The notes: a model not told the origin generated them from the sequence alone. Shown: positions 1-6,079, numbered from the stretch's first letter. The stretch is 6,608 nucleotides of DNA from an uncultured bacterium (GCA_905214175.1 CAJMLD010000087.1:1-6608); one strand, 5' to 3'. A program made the numbers and translations.

Positions 1-44
1 ACATTCCACTACCAGGCAGCGCAACAAGAAATGACCTGGAGACC

Positions 45-926
45 CTAGTCCAGCCGCTCGCGCACGGCGCCAAGGGCCTCTGCGGCGTCGCAGTCCAGGA
101 TGACGCTCTGCCGCTCCAGCTGCGAGGGGGCGAGCACCTCTCCCTTGTTGAGCTGCACGTAGGTGGCGTGGCGGTTCTGGGCAGCCATGCGCCAGAACGG
201 GTACTTGATGATGCCCGGCGTGTTGCCGCCCACGCCAACCTCCAGAAGCACGATGCGATCGCGTCGATGCTCGCGCAGGAAGTCGTCGTAGCGCTTGGCC
301 GCCGCATGCCAGCCCTCGTCCTCCACAAACGTGTCGTCGCAGCGCAGGTTGAGGGACATGGGCGCACCGCAACGCGGGCAGTGCGGAACCAGTTCGCTGG
401 GAACGCGCAAGTCGCTCTGCCGCTCCGCCATCTGACGCACCAGCTCCTCGTTGTCGTAGGTGGCCTGGTGGCAGGGCCTGGAGCACTGCAGCAAGCCGTA
501 GTCGCCCTGCGTATAGAACAACCGGTCGTGGTCGATGCCCGCGCGCTGGAACTGGTGGTCCACGTTGGTGGTCAGCACAAAGTACTCGCGTCCGCGCAGC
601 ATGTTGAGCAGGTCAAGGTACGGCTGGCCCACGGGGCAGTCGTAGCGGTTGAGCAGGATCGAGCGGCTCCACCATGCCCAGAGCGACTCCTCGTCCGGAA
701 AGGGATAGAACCCGCCGGAGTACATGTCCGTTATGCCATATGCGTCGCGGAAGTCCGCAAAGTTGTCGTCAAAGCGCTTTCCCGCGTACGCGAAGCCCGC
801 TGCGGTCGAAAGGCCCGCACCCGCGCCCACCAAGATGGCGTCGGCATCGCGGATCGCGTCTGCAACCCTATCCACGCACTCCGAGAAGCTCCCGGTAGAT
901 GTCGTAATCCACTGGCTTGAAAACAT
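45..926 (-). CDS. SirTM-class sirtuin, protein ADP-ribosyltransferase
   Basis: A 293-residue sirtuin of the macrodomain-linked SirTM class, which uses NAD+ to ADP-ribosylate a protein target (in studied systems a lipoylated GcvH-like protein) rather than to deacetylate. The sequence shows the NAD-binding GAGAGLSTAAG loop (residues 34-44), TTNVDHQF (119-126) with the conserved Asn121 and Asp123, and TQGDYG (139-144). Here Gln140 sits where deacetylase sirtuins have the catalytic His, a SirTM hallmark. Four zinc-ligand cysteines are C148/C152 (CSRPC) and C183/C186 (CPRC). I chose ATG at 926 because AAGGTG (934-939, minus) lies 7 nt upstream; an in-frame TTG at 929 and a GTG at 875 are alternatives. 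It is the second gene after the macrodomain and overlaps it by 59 bp, so translational coupling is likely. Family assignment is strong; the target is inferred. The stop is complete, and no further gene is seen in positions 1-44. Confidence 0.9.
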   Translation of the reverse strand: MFSSQWITTSTGSFSECVDRVADAIRDADAILVGAGAGLSTAAGFAYAGKRFDDNFADFRDAYGITDMYSGGFYPFPDEESLWAWWSRSILLNRYDCPVGQPYLDLLNMLRGREYFVLTTNVDHQFQRAGIDHDRLFYTQGDYGLLQCSRPCHQATYDNEELVRQMAERQSDLRVPSELVPHCPRCGAPMSLNLRCDDTFVEDEGWHAAAKRYDDFLREHRRDRIVLLEVGVGGNTPGIIKYPFWRMAAQNRHATYVQLNKGEVLAPSQLERQSVILDCDAAEALGAVRERLD

Positions 927-1677
927 CAAAGATCACCTTCATCTTGCTGTTGGTCTTATTCTTCCAGTCGCGCACCGTGACCACGGCCACCTGCGCGGCC
1001 TCGCGATTGGGGTAGCCGAACTCCCCCGTCGATATGCAGCAGAACGCCAGGCTGGCCAATCCCCGCTCGTGCGCCAGCTCCAGGCAGGACGTGTAGCAGC
1101 TCTCCAGCAGCGCACGGTCACGCCGCGAGGGCATGGCGCCGCCCACGATGGGGCCCACCGTGTGCAGCACGTACGCGGCCGGCAGGTTGTAGCCGGGCGT
1201 TATCTTTGCCCGACCCGTGGGCTCCTCGTGTCCCTGCGCATTCATCTGGCGCGCGCACTCCAGCCGCATCTGGATGCCCGCGTACGTCTGGATGGCGTTG
1301 TCGATGCAGCGGTGGTTGGGCACAAAGCAGCCAAGCATCTGGCTGTTGGCCGCGTTGACGATGCCGTCCGCCGTAAGCCGGGTTATGTCGCCGCGCCACA
1401 CGGCGATGCCCTCGGGCGAGAAGGACATGTCCTTCTCGCCCACGGCACCCCCGTGCTCGGCCAGGCGCTCCTGCAGGTACGCGTCCTGCACGCGCAGCAG
1501 CTCGGGCTCGGCCGGCTCGGGCGGCCGCACGTTCATGAGAGCCCTCAGCAGCAGGCGCTGGCCCTCCGCGTCGTCTGGCATGTCGGGGGTGTCGCCACCC
1601 CAGGCCCTTCTTTCCTCCTCGAGCGCACGGATGAGCCAGACCCTGCGCTCGTCCTGCGTCATGTCCTTCTCCACCAT
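868..1677 (-). CDS. Zinc-containing macrodomain, ADP-ribosyl hydrolase
   Basis: A 269-residue macrodomain protein of the Zn-Macro class, expected to remove ADP-ribose placed by the SirTM partner. Residues 1-88 form an N-terminal helical extension typical of this class, rich in Glu/Arg and then Pro/Glu. The macrodomain follows: WRGDIT (94-99), IVNAANSQMLG (106-116) for ADP-ribose binding, the zinc motif GCFVPNHRC with C117, H122 and C124, then LHTVGP (171-176) and ISTGEFGYP (215-223), the phosphate-binding loop. The start ATG at 1677 has an AG-rich Shine-Dalgarno stretch (GGGAGGAAGGG) ending about 8 nt upstream. It is the first gene of a two-gene minus-strand unit, its 3' end running into the sirtuin frame. 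In Staphylococcus and Streptococcus this pair sits with GcvH-L and LplA2 genes; those are not visible here. The family call is strong; the substrate is by homology. Confidence 0.92.
   Translation of the reverse strand: MVEKDMTQDERRVWLIRALEEERRAWGGDTPDMPDDAEGQRLLLRALMNVRPPEPAEPELLRVQDAYLQERLAEHGGAVGEKDMSFSPEGIAVWRGDITRLTADGIVNAANSQMLGCFVPNHRCIDNAIQTYAGIQMRLECARQMNAQGHEEPTGRAKITPGYNLPAAYVLHTVGPIVGGAMPSRRDRALLESCYTSCLELAHERGLASLAFCCISTGEFGYPNREAAQVAVVTVRDWKNKTNSKMKVIFDVFKPVDYDIYRELLGVRG
934..939 (-). promoter_or_regulatory. Ribosome binding site for the sirtuin, inside the macrodomain gene
   Basis: AAGGTG on the minus strand lies 7 nt before the ATG at 926 and inside the macrodomain coding region. 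It favours the long 59-bp overlap start over the internal GTG at 875, whose best upstream site (GGAG, 3 nt away) is poorly spaced. Confidence 0.5.
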
Positions 1678-1741
1678 GTGGTGTCCCTTCCTCCCTCGCG
1701 GGCGAGACCGCTCGCATGGGACGTTCGTGTTTGCTGGGGCA

Positions 1742-1750
1742 ATAGTAGCA
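1742..1750 (-). promoter_or_regulatory. Possible extended -10 promoter for the macrodomain-sirtuin unit
   Basis: The minus strand reads TGCTACTAT here: a TACTAT -10 hexamer preceded by TG plus one base, the extended -10 form. No good -35 lies 16-18 bp upstream (the hexamer at 17 bp is CAAGAA), so this promoter would be weak or regulated. Transcription would start near 1735, leaving a leader of about 58 nt before the ATG at 1677. The palindrome at 1750-1764 abuts it directly. Confidence 0.4.
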
Positions 1751-1785
1751 AACTTGTCAAGTTTTTCTTGACACGTTACGTGTCA
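1750..1785. promoter_or_regulatory. Cluster of three interleaved palindromes, likely operator region
   Basis: Three perfect inverted repeats overlap end to end. AAACTTG-T-CAAGTTT spans 1750-1764 (7-bp arms). TGTCAAG-TTTTT-CTTGACA spans 1755-1773 (7-bp arms). TGACACGT-T-ACGTGTCA spans 1769-1785 (8-bp arms). The half-site TGTCA or its complement occurs three times. The last palindrome overlaps the -35 box of the rightward promoter and occupies much of its spacer, a placement that suits a repressor; the first lies just upstream of the leftward -10. Protein binding is inferred from symmetry and position. The ACGTTACGTG core also occurs in the MerR promoter at 6121-6130. Confidence 0.6.
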
Positions 1786-1796
1786 CAACATATATT
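1768..1796 (+). promoter_or_regulatory. Sigma-70 promoter of the redox/ABC operon
   Basis: A perfect TTGACA -35 (1768-1773) is separated by 17 bp from TATATT (1791-1796), a five-of-six match to the -10 consensus. Transcription should begin around 1803, giving a leader of about 20 nt that carries the Shine-Dalgarno stretch GGGAGAGGAG (1811-1820). This is the strongest promoter in the window by inspection, and its -35 and spacer are buried in palindromes, suggesting it is normally repressed. Confidence 0.75.
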
Positions 1797-1825
1797 ACAT
1801 GTAAGCCAACGGGAGAGGAGCCTAT

Positions 1826-2437
1826 ATGAACGCACAGGACTGTCTGCAGACGCTTCGCGAGATAAAGGACGTGTCGTTTGCCACGGTGGACGCAGACGGC
1901 CACCCGCAGATCCGCATCATCGACGTGATGCTCGTGGACGAGGGCGCGCTGTACTTCTGCACCTCGCGCGGAAAGGACTTCCACGCGCAGCTGCTGCACG
2001 ATCCCCACGTGGCCATCGTGGGCATGACGCGCGACTTCAAGATGGTGCGCCTTGCCGGCGAGGTGCGCTTCATCACCAACGACCCCCACGTCTGGATAGA
2101 CCGCATCTTCGAGCAGAACCTATCGATGAACGACGTGTACCCCGGCCAGTCGCGCTACGTGCTGGACCCCTTCGTGATTGACAGCGGTTGCGTCGAGATA
2201 TTCGACCTGGGCGTCTCCCCCATCTATCGCCAGACCTTCTCGCTGGGCGGCGCCCCCACGCACGTGCAGGGCTTCCAGATAACCGACGCCTGCATCGGTT
2301 GCGGCAAGTGCGCGCGCAATTGCCCGCAGCAGTGCATCACGCCTGGCAAGCCCTTCCGCATAGCCCAGGAGCACTGCCTGCACTGCGGGCTGTGCTACGA
2401 GAACTGCCCCGTCCAGGCCATAGAGAAAAGGGGATAG
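1826..2437 (+). CDS. Pyridoxamine-5'-phosphate-oxidase-like split-barrel protein with 2x[4Fe-4S] ferredoxin domain
   Basis: A 203-residue two-domain redox protein. Residues 1 to about 130 match the FMN-binding split-barrel fold of the PNPOx-like/NimA group: an FATVDADGHPQIRIIDVM strand pair (18-35), then LYFCTSRGKDFHAQLLHDPHVAIVGM. Residues 150-203 form a bacterial 2[4Fe-4S] ferredoxin domain, with CIGCGKCARNCP (C156, C159, C162, C166) and CLHCGLCYENCP (C184, C187, C190, C194), both motifs complete. The protein probably moves electrons between a flavin and low-potential carriers in the cytoplasm; its substrate is unknown, and nitroreductase-type activity is one option. Start ATG 1826 follows GAGGAG by 5 nt. 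It is first in the operon, and its TAG stop is immediately followed by the ATG of the ABC permease, so the two are translationally coupled. The flavin assignment rests on fold recognition, not a visible catalytic residue. Confidence 0.85.
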   Translation: MNAQDCLQTLREIKDVSFATVDADGHPQIRIIDVMLVDEGALYFCTSRGKDFHAQLLHDPHVAIVGMTRDFKMVRLAGEVRFITNDPHVWIDRIFEQNLSMNDVYPGQSRYVLDPFVIDSGCVEIFDLGVSPIYRQTFSLGGAPTHVQGFQITDACIGCGKCARNCPQQCITPGKPFRIAQEHCLHCGLCYENCPVQAIEKRG

Positions 2438-3982
2438 ATGCTTGCACAGTCTTGGGACCTTCTCGTCCAACGCTGGGACTTCTTCTGGGGCCTGCTCCTT
2501 GAACACATGGAGATATGCCTGGTTGCCGTCCTTATCGCCATCGTGTTTGGCGGCATCGCCGGCATCCTCATCAGCGAGTACCGGAAGGCGGCCAAGCCCA
2601 CGTTGGCCGTCGTGAACTTCCTGTACACCATCCCGTCCATCAGCATGCTGGGCTTTCTCATCCCCTTCAGCGGTGTGGGCGACGCAACCGCCATCATCGC
2701 GCTTACCGTCTATGCGCTGCTGCCCATGGTGCGTTCCACCTACACGGGTATGACCAACGTGGACCCCTCCGTCATGGAGGCCGCCGAGGGCATGGGCGGC
2801 ACGCGCATGCAGACGCTCGTGCGCGTGCAGCTGCCGCTGGCCCTGCCTGTCATCATGAGCGGCATCCGCAACATGGTCACCATGACCATCGCACTCGGCG
2901 GCATCGCGTCCTACATCGGCGCAGGCGGCCTGGGTGTGGCCATCTATCGCGGCATCACCACCAACAACACCGCCATGACCATCGTGGGCAGCCTCCTCAT
3001 CGCCGTGCTTGCCCTGGTGGTGGACGCAATTCTCGGCTTCGTCGAGAAGCGCATGCAGATGCGCGGCCAGAGGGCAAAGCGCACCAACCGCAGGCTGGCC
3101 ATCGGCGCCGTCGTCGTCTGTGCGGCCGCGGCGCTGGGTACCACGGTGCCAGGCATGCTTGCCGGCCCGAGCGACACCATCAACGTCGCGACCAAGCCCA
3201 TGACCGAGCAGTACATCATGGGCGAGACCCTCAAGACGCTCATCGAACACGACACCAACCTCAAGGTGGACCTCACCGAGGGCGTCGCGGGCGGCACCTC
3301 CAACCTCGAGGCCGGCATGGAGTCCGGGCAGTTCGACCTGTACCCAGAGTACACAGGCACTGGATGGGCCGCGGTCCTCAAGAACAAGGGAACCTACACC
3401 GAGGACGAGTTCGACCAGCTGCAGGCGGACTACAACAAGAAGCTGGACATGAGCTGGGTGGGGATGTACGGCTTTGGCAACACGTTCGGCATCGCCGTCC
3501 GAAGCGACGTTGCCCAGAAGTACAACCTCCAGTCCTACTCCGACCTGGCCAAGGTCGCCGACCAGCTCAACCTTGGAGCCGAGCCGGACTTCTTCGAGCG
3601 CGAGGACGGCTACGACTCCCTGTGCAGCACGTACGGCATGAGCTTCGGAAAGACGACCGAGATGGACGCGGGCTTGAAGTATGACGCCCTTGCCCAGGGC
3701 AACGTGGATGCCATCATCATCTACACCACAGACGGCAAGCTGAGCACTGCGGACGCCAAGGTGCTCACCGACGACAAGGGCTTCTTCCCCTCCTATCAGT
3801 GTGGCAACGTCGTGCGCAACCAGACGCTGGATGAGCACCCCGAACTGCGCACGGAGCTCGAGAAGCTCCAGGGCACCATCTCCGAAGAGGATATGGCCCG
3901 CATGAACTACGAGGTGGAAGAGGAAGGCAAGGACCCCAAGGCCGTGGCCGAGGAGTTCCTGAGCTCGAAGGGACTGATCTGA
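2438..3982 (+). CDS. Fused ABC permease and substrate-binding protein, OpuC/EgtU class
   Basis: A 514-residue importer subunit joining a membrane permease to its own substrate-binding domain. Residues about 15-200 hold the permease transmembrane segments, with the ATPase-contacting EAA loop EAAEGMGGTRMQTLVRVQLP (114-133) and IGAGGLG (160-166). A further membrane segment (about 219-241) anchors the binding domain outside the cell (about 246-514). That domain is an OsmoX-type fold with TKPMTEQYI (252-260), GGTSN (285-289), LYPEYTGTGW (301-310) and YTTDG (429-433). Relatives import glycine betaine, choline or carnitine, or ergothioneine (EgtU type). The TKPMTEQYI and GGTSN signatures look to me closer to the EgtU group, but the ligand cannot be fixed by reading. 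The start is supported by AAGGGG 5 nt upstream. The stop TGA overlaps the ATPase ATG by one base (TGATG). Class confidence is high, substrate confidence low. Confidence 0.88.
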   Translation: MLAQSWDLLVQRWDFFWGLLLEHMEICLVAVLIAIVFGGIAGILISEYRKAAKPTLAVVNFLYTIPSISMLGFLIPFSGVGDATAIIALTVYALLPMVRSTYTGMTNVDPSVMEAAEGMGGTRMQTLVRVQLPLALPVIMSGIRNMVTMTIALGGIASYIGAGGLGVAIYRGITTNNTAMTIVGSLLIAVLALVVDAILGFVEKRMQMRGQRAKRTNRRLAIGAVVVCAAAALGTTVPGMLAGPSDTINVATKPMTEQYIMGETLKTLIEHDTNLKVDLTEGVAGGTSNLEAGMESGQFDLYPEYTGTGWAAVLKNKGTYTEDEFDQLQADYNKKLDMSWVGMYGFGNTFGIAVRSDVAQKYNLQSYSDLAKVADQLNLGAEPDFFEREDGYDSLCSTYGMSFGKTTEMDAGLKYDALAQGNVDAIIIYTTDGKLSTADAKVLTDDKGFFPSYQCGNVVRNQTLDEHPELRTELEKLQGTISEEDMARMNYEVEEEGKDPKAVAEEFLSSKGLI

Positions 3983-4815
3983 TGAGCACCACGACAACCA
4001 AAGACATCGCAATCGAATACCGCGACGTCAGCAAGTCCTATGGCCAGAAGGCCGTGCTCAGCCACCTGAGCCTGGAGGTCCCCAGAGGCGAGTTCGTCAC
4101 CATAATCGGCTCCTCGGGCAGCGGCAAGACCACAGCGCTCAAGATGGTGAACCGCCTGCTCGAGCCCACGTCCGGCACCGTGCTGGTGGACGGCCGCGAC
4201 GTCCGCGAGACGGACCCCATACAGCTGCGCCGCAACATCGGCTACGCTATTCAGGGCAGCGTCCTCTTTCCCCACATGACGGTAGAGGACAACATCTCCT
4301 ACGTGCCCAACCTGCTCAACAAGCGCGACCACGAGCGCACGCGCAAGGCCGTGCACAAGTGGATGGACATCGTGGGGCTCTCCAAAGACCTCCTGGAGCG
4401 CTACCCGTCCGAGCTCTCGGGCGGACAGCAGCAGCGCGTGGGCATCGCACGGGCCCTGGCCGCGTCGCCCGATATCCTCCTGATGGACGAGCCATTCGGT
4501 GCCGTGGACGAGATTACCCGCGGGCAGCTACAGACCGAGATTGCCCGCATCCACCGAGAGACTGGCATCACCGTGATGTTCGTGACCCACGACATCGGCG
4601 AGGCGCTGCGGCTGGGGACGCACGTGCTCGTGCTCGGCGAGGGCAGGGTGCAGCAATACGCCACGCCCGAGGAGATTCTGGCGCGCCCCGCGACGGCGTT
4701 CGTCGAGCAGCTGGTCTCGCGCCAGCGCCACGCCTGCGACCTGCCGGAAGACCAGCTGTGCGCCTGCGAGCATAGCGGCGCGGCACGTGCGAGGGCGGCG
4801 CTCGCCACGAAGTAG
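3982..4815 (+). CDS. ABC transporter ATPase, OpuCA/EgtUA-like, without CBS domains
   Basis: A 277-residue nucleotide-binding subunit that powers the preceding permease/binding fusion. All catalytic elements are present: Walker A GSSGSGKTT (43-51), Q-loop Gln91, signature LSGGQ (145-149), Walker B ILLMDE (165-170) with Glu170, and switch His203 (VTHD). Its best relatives are quaternary-amine/OpuCA-type ATPases, but those often carry two C-terminal CBS domains sensing ionic strength; here only about 40 residues follow the conserved core. That tail is unusual, with H250, C252, C260, C262 and H264 packed together, then an Ala/Arg-rich end. The ATG at 3982 overlaps the upstream TGA, with AAGGGA about 9 nt before it. 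The lack of CBS domains argues against simple osmosensing by this subunit, and fits a nutrient or thiol importer, though it does not prove it. Confidence 0.93.
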   Translation: MSTTTTKDIAIEYRDVSKSYGQKAVLSHLSLEVPRGEFVTIIGSSGSGKTTALKMVNRLLEPTSGTVLVDGRDVRETDPIQLRRNIGYAIQGSVLFPHMTVEDNISYVPNLLNKRDHERTRKAVHKWMDIVGLSKDLLERYPSELSGGQQQRVGIARALAASPDILLMDEPFGAVDEITRGQLQTEIARIHRETGITVMFVTHDIGEALRLGTHVLVLGEGRVQQYATPEEILARPATAFVEQLVSRQRHACDLPEDQLCACEHSGAARARAALATK

Positions 4816-4827
4816 TACCCTCACGCA

Positions 4828-4848
4828 AGGGGCAGGAAGAAGGCCCCT
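4828..4848 (+). other. Hairpin between the ATPase and Rrf2 genes
   Basis: AGGGGC (4828-4833) pairs with GCCCCT (4843-4848) around a 9-nt purine loop in the 65-bp gap. No T-run follows, so it is not a standard intrinsic terminator. It may lower expression of the regulator downstream or protect the 3' end of the operon message. No clear separate promoter for the Rrf2 gene was seen in this gap. Confidence 0.35.
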
Positions 4849-4880
4849 GGCAAGGCAGTAGTTACGGAATAGGTGAACGC

Positions 4881-5315
4881 ATGCAGATAACCAGCAAGCT
4901 CACGATGGCGGCGCACATGGTGTGCGCCATAGACTACTTTGGCGGCACCAGGCCCGTCACCAGCACGTTCCTGGCTGGCAGCATCGGCACGAGCCCCGTG
5001 ATGGTGCGCACGATCATGGGCATGCTCAAGCAGGCGGGCATCATCAACTCCAGCAAGGGAAAGTCCGGCATCACGCTGGCGCGCCCGCTGGAGCAGATCA
5101 CCCTCCTCGACCTTTGGCGCGCCGTGGACCAGAGCGACGCGGACTCGCTCTTCCACTTTCACGAGAGCCCCTGCCCGCAGTGCCCCGTGGGCGGCAATAT
5201 CCACGCAGCGCTGGACGGCAGGCTTGAGGCCGCCCAGCAGGCATTGGAGAGCCAGCTGCAACGCACCACCATGGCGGACGTCGAGAAGGACATCCGCCTG
5301 CTCGCCGCCAGCTAG
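4881..5315 (+). CDS. Rrf2-family transcriptional regulator, YwnA-like, with CPQC motif
   Basis: A 144-residue Rrf2 regulator. The N-terminal winged helix-turn-helix spans about residues 1-67: KLTMAAHMVCAIDYF, then the recognition helix region TSTFLAGSIGTSPVMVRTIMGMLKQAGI (27-54) and a wing with GKSGITLARP (60-69). The middle resembles YwnA (LLDLWRAVD, then ESPCPQCPVGGNIH), followed by a C-terminal dimerisation helix. The three-cysteine pattern of Fe-S Rrf2 sensors is absent; instead there is one CxxC pair (C98, C101) plus C15, so a thiol-disulfide or metal-sensing role is possible but inferred. Start ATG 4881 follows AGGTGA by 4 nt. It lies 65 bp after the ATPase on the same strand with no evident promoter, so it is probably the last gene of the operon and may control it. 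Its target site is unknown; the palindromes at 1750-1785 are candidates. Confidence 0.88.
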   Translation: MQITSKLTMAAHMVCAIDYFGGTRPVTSTFLAGSIGTSPVMVRTIMGMLKQAGIINSSKGKSGITLARPLEQITLLDLWRAVDQSDADSLFHFHESPCPQCPVGGNIHAALDGRLEAAQQALESQLQRTTMADVEKDIRLLAAS

Positions 5316-5341
5316 ACGTTGCTGAGCGGACCTCTCGCAAC

Positions 5342-6079
5342 CTACGCTCGTTCGCAGTACGCTCCCACCGCGGCAGCGGCAAACTCGGCGGCACCAGGAC
5401 CGGCCGCCGCGTTGATGTTGCGTGTGAAGTCGCCACCACTGCCGTATGCCTGGCCAAGCCCCGCCAGGATCTCGTTGGTGCAGTCGTAGTAGTTCTCGGT
5501 GATGAATGCTTGGATCTTTGCAACCTGAGCCAGCGCCTCCTCGCACGAGGGGTCGGCCCCTTCGGCGGACATCCGTCCAAACGGCACGAAGAGCTCCATC
5601 AGGCTCTTGCCCATCGCGACCTGCTCCTCCTTTGGTCTTCCGGCCCACTTGTCCTCATATTCCTTCCATTGCGGGGTCTTTCCCCACGACGCCTTCGCCT
5701 GCTCGGCGTATTCGTCCAGCTTGCTCGTGTCGAACGGCTCGAATTCCAAGATGCTTCCCTCTCCGTCCCTCATGGCCTTTGCCATGCCTATCAGGCTGCC
5801 GATGTGCTCCCGACGAAGCTCCAGAAGCTCGATCTGTTGGTCGAGCGCTTTGTTCCGGTCGAAGCCGGGGCTGTCGAGAATTGCCCCTATGTCGGCGAGC
5901 GAGAACTCCAGCTCCCGAAAGAGCATGATCTGCTGCAGTCGCGCCAGGTCTTTGTCACTGTAGAGCCTGTATCCCGCCTCGCTGCGGGCGCTCGGCTTGA
6001 GCAGGCCTATCTTGTCGTAGTGATGCAGAGTTCGCACGCTCACGTGTGCAAGCTCGCTGACTTCATGCACGGTTCTCAC
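5342..6079 (-). CDS. MerR-family regulator with TipAS antibiotic-binding domain
   Basis: A 245-residue activator of the TipAL/Mta/SkgA type. Residues 1-70 are the MerR winged helix (TVHEVSELAHVSVRTLHHYDKIGLL, then GYRLYS and LARLQQIMLFRELEFSLADI). Residues about 75-105 are the dimerising coiled coil. Residues about 115-245 match the TipAS drug-sensing domain (EYAEQAKASWGKT at 123-135; YYDCTNEILAGLGQAY, 197-212; GPGAAEF, 227-233). Cys200 sits in the conserved segment near the TipAS ligand pocket. Relatives bind thiopeptides or other bulky compounds and switch on their own and efflux genes. I chose GTG at 6079, since GGAGG (6084-6088) lies 4 nt upstream; a longer in-frame GTG at 6109 would overlap the promoter -10. 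It is convergent with the Rrf2 gene, 26 bp apart. No drug pump is adjacent in the window, so its targets are open. Confidence 0.92.
   Translation of the reverse strand: MRTVHEVSELAHVSVRTLHHYDKIGLLKPSARSEAGYRLYSDKDLARLQQIMLFRELEFSLADIGAILDSPGFDRNKALDQQIELLELRREHIGSLIGMAKAMRDGEGSILEFEPFDTSKLDEYAEQAKASWGKTPQWKEYEDKWAGRPKEEQVAMGKSLMELFVPFGRMSAEGADPSCEEALAQVAKIQAFITENYYDCTNEILAGLGQAYGSGGDFTRNINAAAGPGAAEFAAAAVGAYCERA

Noticed and set aside
12..39. CCAGG/CCTGG inverted repeat after the sirtuin stop
   Set aside because: Five-base arms with an 18-nt loop and no T-run do not make a credible terminator.
1755..1760. Minus-strand TTGACA as the -35 of a leftward promoter
   Set aside because: No acceptable -10 lies 16-18 bp downstream (the hexamer at 17 bp is CCAGCA), and TACTAT is only 7 bp away.
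724..2181. A 485-codon plus-strand open frame across the sirtuin, macrodomain and divergent promoter
   Set aside because: It crosses a convincing promoter region and two recognised minus-strand genes, and its translation is low-complexity with no family resemblance.
2120..4012. A 630-codon minus-strand open frame opposite the ABC permease/binding gene
   Set aside because: Its translation is His/Val/Ala-rich with no recognisable domain. It is a GC-rich shadow of the strongly supported plus-strand genes.
4817..4825. ACCCTCACG resembling the intact half of the MerR operator
   Set aside because: The second half is not present nearby and no promoter surrounds it; probably chance.
4828..4848. Hairpin as a terminator after the ATPase gene
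   Set aside because: No T-run follows and the next gene starts 33 bp later in the same direction; kept only as a hairpin.
5316..5341. Bidirectional terminator between the convergent Rrf2 and MerR genes
   Set aside because: The 26-bp gap contains no stable stem or T-run by inspection.
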